Positions 61,114-64,000 of a stretch of 64,000 bases of DNA are shown here, piece after piece. Within the stretch, counting starts at the first letter, position 1; the number at the start of each line of letters is the position of its first letter. A program made the position numbers and the translations under genes. The notes under the pieces were generated by a model, which saw only the letters and a program-made list of their open reading frames with translations, was not told the origin of the DNA and did not search any database. This stretch comes from JAPPFW01 sp965200835 (GTDB taxonomy: Bacteria > Actinomycetota > Acidimicrobiia > Spongiisociales > Spongiisociaceae): assembly GCA_965200835.1 (NCBI GenBank), contig OZ241390.1:1054001-1118000 (forward strand). The letters run 5' to 3'.

Positions 61114-63192
61114 CTAGGTGCGCGGCTCGACCAGATGGCAGGACACCCACCGGTCAGGTGTCACCTCACGGAGCACGGGCGCGGTGGTCGAGCACAGACC
61201 TTCGACCGCTACCGGGCAGCGGGTGTGGAATCGGCAGCCTGCCGGCGGTTCCGCCGGACTCGGGAGGTCCCCGACCAGCCGGGTGCGGACCGCCGCTCCC
61301 GAGTGCCCCGGTTCCGCTACGGGCACTGCTTCGAGGAGCGCTTTGGTGTAGGGATGGAGGGGGTCCGCATAGAGCCGCTCCCGGTCAGCCCGCTCCACGA
61401 TCTCCCCTAGATACATGACCGCCACTTCGTGCGAAATGTGACGCACAACCGCGAGGTCGTGCGCGATGAACACCAGCGCCATGCCGGTTTCGGCCTGGAG
61501 GTCCGCCAGCAGGTTTATCACCTGGGCCTGTACGGACACGTCCAGGGAAGAAACCGGCTCGTCGCAGACGATCACCTCCGGATCGGCTGCCAGCGCGCGG
61601 GCGATGGCGATCCGCTGCCGTTGCCCGCCGCTGAACTCGTGTGGGTAACGCCGCGCAGTGTCAGCCGGCAAGCCCACCTGATCGAGCAGCTCGGCCACCC
61701 GTTCCTTGATAGCGTCCGGCTCGGCGATCCGATGTATCCGGAGCGGCTCGGCTATGACATCTCCGATCCTCATCCCCGGATTCATGGCCGAGAAGGGATC
61801 CTGGAAGATCATCTGCACCGCCCGGCGGTGCCTTCCACTCCGGTGGTCGATCGGGTGGCCGTCTATCTCGATAGTGCCCGAGGTGGGGCGCACCAGAGCT
61901 ACCAGAGCACGGCCCAAGGTGGTCTTGCCACAGCCGCTCTCACCCACCACCCCCAGCGTGCGACCTCTCCTGATCTCGAGATCCACCCCGTCGACAGCGC
62001 GCACTACCGAACGGGCCAGGCCCCGGCGAACCGGGTAATGGACCCGCAGGCCCCGCACCGAGACGATCACCGAGCCCGGGCCCTCTCGCGGTCTGTCCTC
62101 TTCTTCCGCTTCCCGCACCGGCCACAGTACCGAGGAGGGACCCATGTGATGATGGTGCAGGCAGGCCGACCGGTGTGCCGAGCGTTGAACTTCCACCAGC
62201 TCGGGAAGGGAATCCTCGCAACCCTCGGCCACCATCGGGCAGCGCTCGTGGAACGGGCAGCCGTCCAGCTCGTCCGCCACCCGGGGCGGGGATCCGGGGA
62301 TCTCGGCCAGGCGCGACACGGCTGGCCGATCGAGCCTGGGTATCGACCTGAGCAGTCCCGAAGTGTATGGGTGGCGAGTAGCCCGGTAGATGTCCGAGGA
62401 CTGCCCGATCTCCAGGATCCGCCCGGCATACATCACCGCTACCCGATCGGCGATCTCCGCCACCACTCCCAGGTCATGGGTTATCCACACCACCGCTAGC
62501 TGATACTCGTCCTGCAGCTCCCGGACCAGGTCGACGATCTGAGCCTGCACGGTCACATCCAGCGCGGTGGTGGGCTCATCCGCGATCAGCAACTTGGGAT
62601 TGCAGGCCAGCGCCATGGCGATCATCGCCCGCTGCCGCATGCCGCCGGAGAACTCGTGTGGATAGTCGGCCACCCTGGTGTCGGCCGACGGGATACCGAC
62701 CCTATCCAGCAAGTCGATGGCTTGCTTGCGGGCCTCGGACCTGGTGGCACCCCGATGGATACGCAAGCTCTCCCCGATCTGGCGGCCCACTCGATGGACC
62801 GGGTTCAACGAGGACATGGGCTCCTGGAACACCATTGCCACGTCCCGACCCCGGATCCGGCTGAGTCGGCGCCCCGGCATGCCGAGTAGGTCCCGACCCT
62901 CCAGCCGGATGGCACCGGACACCACCGCGGGCGGCGAGGGCAGCAGTCCCATGACCGACAGCATCGAAACGCTCTTGCCGGAGCCCGACTCCCCCACCAG
63001 AGCGAAGGTCTCGCTGGGAGCCACCGACAGGCTGATCCCGCTGACGGCCCGTACCGTCTCGGTGGGCAACTCGAACCGCACCGCCAGGTTCTCGATCTCC
63101 AGCAGGCTCGGTCGGGAACCGCCGGTGCCATTTCTACCGGTGGAAAGGTCCCCCGCCGCGTGTTCTTCGGTCAGCAAGCCTTCAGTGCGCAA
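61114..63192 (-). CDS. Fused two-domain ABC ATPase (DppD-DppF type)
   Basis: 692 residues carrying two complete peptide-transporter ATPase domains in one chain. Domain 1 has Walker A GESGSGKS, VFQEPMSSLNP, the signature FSGGMRQR, LIADEPTTALD and THD. Its C-terminal oligopeptide extension has a Cys motif with FHERCPMVAEGC. Domain 2 has GESGCGKT, IFQDPFSAMNP, FSGGQRQR, VCDEPVSSLD and AHD, and a second extension with FHTRCPVAVEG. DppD and DppF are usually separate genes. The start at TTG 63192 overlaps the DUF3566 gene upstream by 11 bases; the true start could be a little downstream. Confidence 0.87.
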   Translation of the reverse strand: MRTEGLLTEEHAAGDLSTGRNGTGGSRPSLLEIENLAVRFELPTETVRAVSGISLSVAPSETFALVGESGSGKSVSMLSVMGLLPSPPAVVSGAIRLEGRDLLGMPGRRLSRIRGRDVAMVFQEPMSSLNPVHRVGRQIGESLRIHRGATRSEARKQAIDLLDRVGIPSADTRVADYPHEFSGGMRQRAMIAMALACNPKLLIADEPTTALDVTVQAQIVDLVRELQDEYQLAVVWITHDLGVVAEIADRVAVMYAGRILEIGQSSDIYRATRHPYTSGLLRSIPRLDRPAVSRLAEIPGSPPRVADELDGCPFHERCPMVAEGCEDSLPELVEVQRSAHRSACLHHHHMGPSSVLWPVREAEEEDRPREGPGSVIVSVRGLRVHYPVRRGLARSVVRAVDGVDLEIRRGRTLGVVGESGCGKTTLGRALVALVRPTSGTIEIDGHPIDHRSGRHRRAVQMIFQDPFSAMNPGMRIGDVIAEPLRIHRIAEPDAIKERVAELLDQVGLPADTARRYPHEFSGGQRQRIAIARALAADPEVIVCDEPVSSLDVSVQAQVINLLADLQAETGMALVFIAHDLAVVRHISHEVAVMYLGEIVERADRERLYADPLHPYTKALLEAVPVAEPGHSGAAVRTRLVGDLPSPAEPPAGCRFHTRCPVAVEGLCSTTAPVLREVTPDRWVSCHLVEPRT

Positions 63193-63646
63193 GAGTGGGA
63201 AGATCGGCCTCGTCGGAGGAAGGGGCCGCCGGGTCGGCTTCGACGAACTCGGCCGGTACCGGAGCGGAGGGCACTTGGAGGATCTCCTCCAGCATCACCA
63301 CTTCCACCCCCCCGACCACGTCCGACGCCAGGTTGTAGAAGACAGCCGCCAGGGTGGAGAGCAGGGTCATCCCTACTCCTACCGCTACCGCGGCATATAT
63401 GGCGACCTGCCGGAACCGCTGGCCATTGTTGAAGAACTCCGCTTCCTCGTCGATCAGGCTGATGAGGGCCAGGAAGTCATCCAGGGCCTCGGGGATCCCC
63501 ACCCTCTGCAGCAGCTGCCAGAAGATCAGCAACCCTATGAGGACCGCCAGGGCTCCGACTAGGTGCAACACCAGGGCCACCTTGAGCACCGTCCAGGGAT
63601 CGAACTTGCGGATGACCCGCCGCACTCGCCGGACGGCCACCATCAA
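63182..63646 (-). CDS. DUF3566-family membrane protein
   Basis: 154 residues. FDPWTVLKVALVLHLVGALAVLIG is the first helix, and a second helix precedes LAAVFYNLASDVVGGVEVVMLEE, the conserved end of DUF3566. In Actinobacteria this family usually sits beside gyrA and has no established function. Here it is overlapped by the peptide ATPase gene downstream and by a second DUF3566 gene upstream (four bases). Confidence 0.78.
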   Translation of the reverse strand: MMVAVRRVRRVIRKFDPWTVLKVALVLHLVGALAVLIGLLIFWQLLQRVGIPEALDDFLALISLIDEEAEFFNNGQRFRQVAIYAAVAVGVGMTLLSTLAAVFYNLASDVVGGVEVVMLEEILQVPSAPVPAEFVEADPAAPSSDEADLPTLAH

Positions 63647-64000
63647 CGAGCCTCCCGACCGTCCGCGCTCGATCCGGCTTCGGCCACCACGGGAACATGC
63701 TCGTACACGGTGAACTCGATCCCCCCGACCAGCTCGGCCAGCAGGTTGTAGAGAACCGCTCCGAGGGTGAGCACCGCAGTGGCGCCCATCATCCAGGTAC
63801 CCGCCAGAAGTATCACGCCGCGCAGGTACTCGGCACCCGCCTTGAAGACCGTCTCGCCGGGTTCGATGAGAGCCACCCGCTGGGCGGCGGATTCGAAGGC
63901 GGTCATCAACCCCAGCCGGCCGATCACCGCCCAGACGATGACCGACAGAAGGACCACCGACAGGGCAACCAATCCGGTCAGCACGGCCGACACCTTGAGA
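63643..64000 (-). CDS. DUF3566-family membrane protein (partial, 5' end outside window)
   Basis: At least 118 residues. The open frame continues through the right edge as LKVSAVLTGLVALSVVL, matching the usual first helix of DUF3566, so the true start lies outside. A second helix and GAVLYNLLAELVGGIEFTVYE follow, close to the end of the neighbouring DUF3566 protein. The two are paralogues translated in overlap. Confidence 0.75.
   Translation of the reverse strand, partial: LKVSAVLTGLVALSVVLLSVIVWAVIGRLGLMTAFESAAQRVALIEPGETVFKAGAEYLRGVILLAGTWMMGATAVLTLGAVLYNLLAELVGGIEFTVYEHVPVVAEAGSSADGREAR

Noticed and set aside
1..64000. CRISPR array or cas genes
   Set aside because: No evenly spaced direct repeats and no Cas-like proteins were seen; the cysteine repeat at 54.6-55.5 kb is protein-level and irregular.

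Overview
The window is high-GC DNA from an actinobacterium, most probably of the class Acidimicrobiia. The strongest evidence is the actinobacterial cell-wall signalling cluster fhaA-fhaB-pstP-ftsW/rodA-pbpA-pknB, with pabA/trpG and crgA nearby. Supporting signs are F420/LLM-type flavin enzymes, CaiB and thiolase genes, DUF3566 membrane proteins, and leaderless promoters in which a TANNNT -10 box lies 6 nt before the start codon. No rRNA, integrase, transposase or CRISPR array was seen. The taxonomy is inferred from gene content only.

Layout. 1-16 kb is an accessory catabolic region: an FAD subunit of a xanthine-dehydrogenase-type enzyme, an LLM oxidoreductase, a broken dihydroorotase/hydantoinase, an alpha/beta hydrolase, a truncated M20 peptidase, periplasmic-binding proteins, an aromatic-ring FAD monooxygenase, a TPP enzyme, a cupin and a CaiB CoA-transferase. 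16-19 kb holds a broken Clp-fold serine proteinase, a Fic protein and an HpcH/HpaI aldolase. 19-28 kb is the cell-wall/Ser-Thr kinase cluster. 28-35 kb has a thiolase, tRNA-Ala and an ECF-transporter operon ending in a uridine-phosphorylase-like enzyme and an amidohydrolase. 34.7-36.7 kb is a lower-GC degraded mobile remnant at the 3' end of tRNA-Ile. 36.9-43 kb is an organosulfonate module: Xsc with a SoeABC-like molybdoenzyme in which the SoeB and SoeC parts are fused. 43.6-53.3 kb carries cobalamin genes: a decaying nucleotide-loop assembly cluster, then a riboswitch-controlled and intact btuFCD-cobO import operon. 53.4-56.3 kb has a broken VapBC45-type toxin-antitoxin pair and a broken S-layer protein with an unusual cysteine repeat. 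57.3-64 kb is a dipeptide/oligopeptide ABC operon with a fused two-domain ATPase and two DUF3566 genes.

The dominant oddity is the number of interrupted genes. Frameshifts, in-frame stops or truncations affect the MFS transporter, dihydroorotase, M20 peptidase, Clp-fold proteinase, exported island protein, cobD-type gene, cbiB, cobS, cobT, both vapBC45-type genes and the S-layer repeat protein. The kinase, ECF, sulfonate, btu and dpp genes read cleanly. This clustering in accessory functions fits genome erosion, for example in a host-associated lineage, but uncorrected single-base assembly errors cannot be excluded for the one-base shifts.

The most interesting items are: a protein with three SLH domains followed by nine copies of a Gly-Tyr-x-Cys...Cys-x-Asn-x-Leu repeat; an ECF ATPase pair whose substitutions all fall in one composite ATP site; a PBP-like partner of a SEDS protein that lacks the catalytic serine motif; decay of cobalamin assembly beside an intact import operon whose start codon sits in the U-tract of its regulatory hairpin; and a three-copy intergenic repeat family, one copy of which marks a gene-truncating rearrangement.
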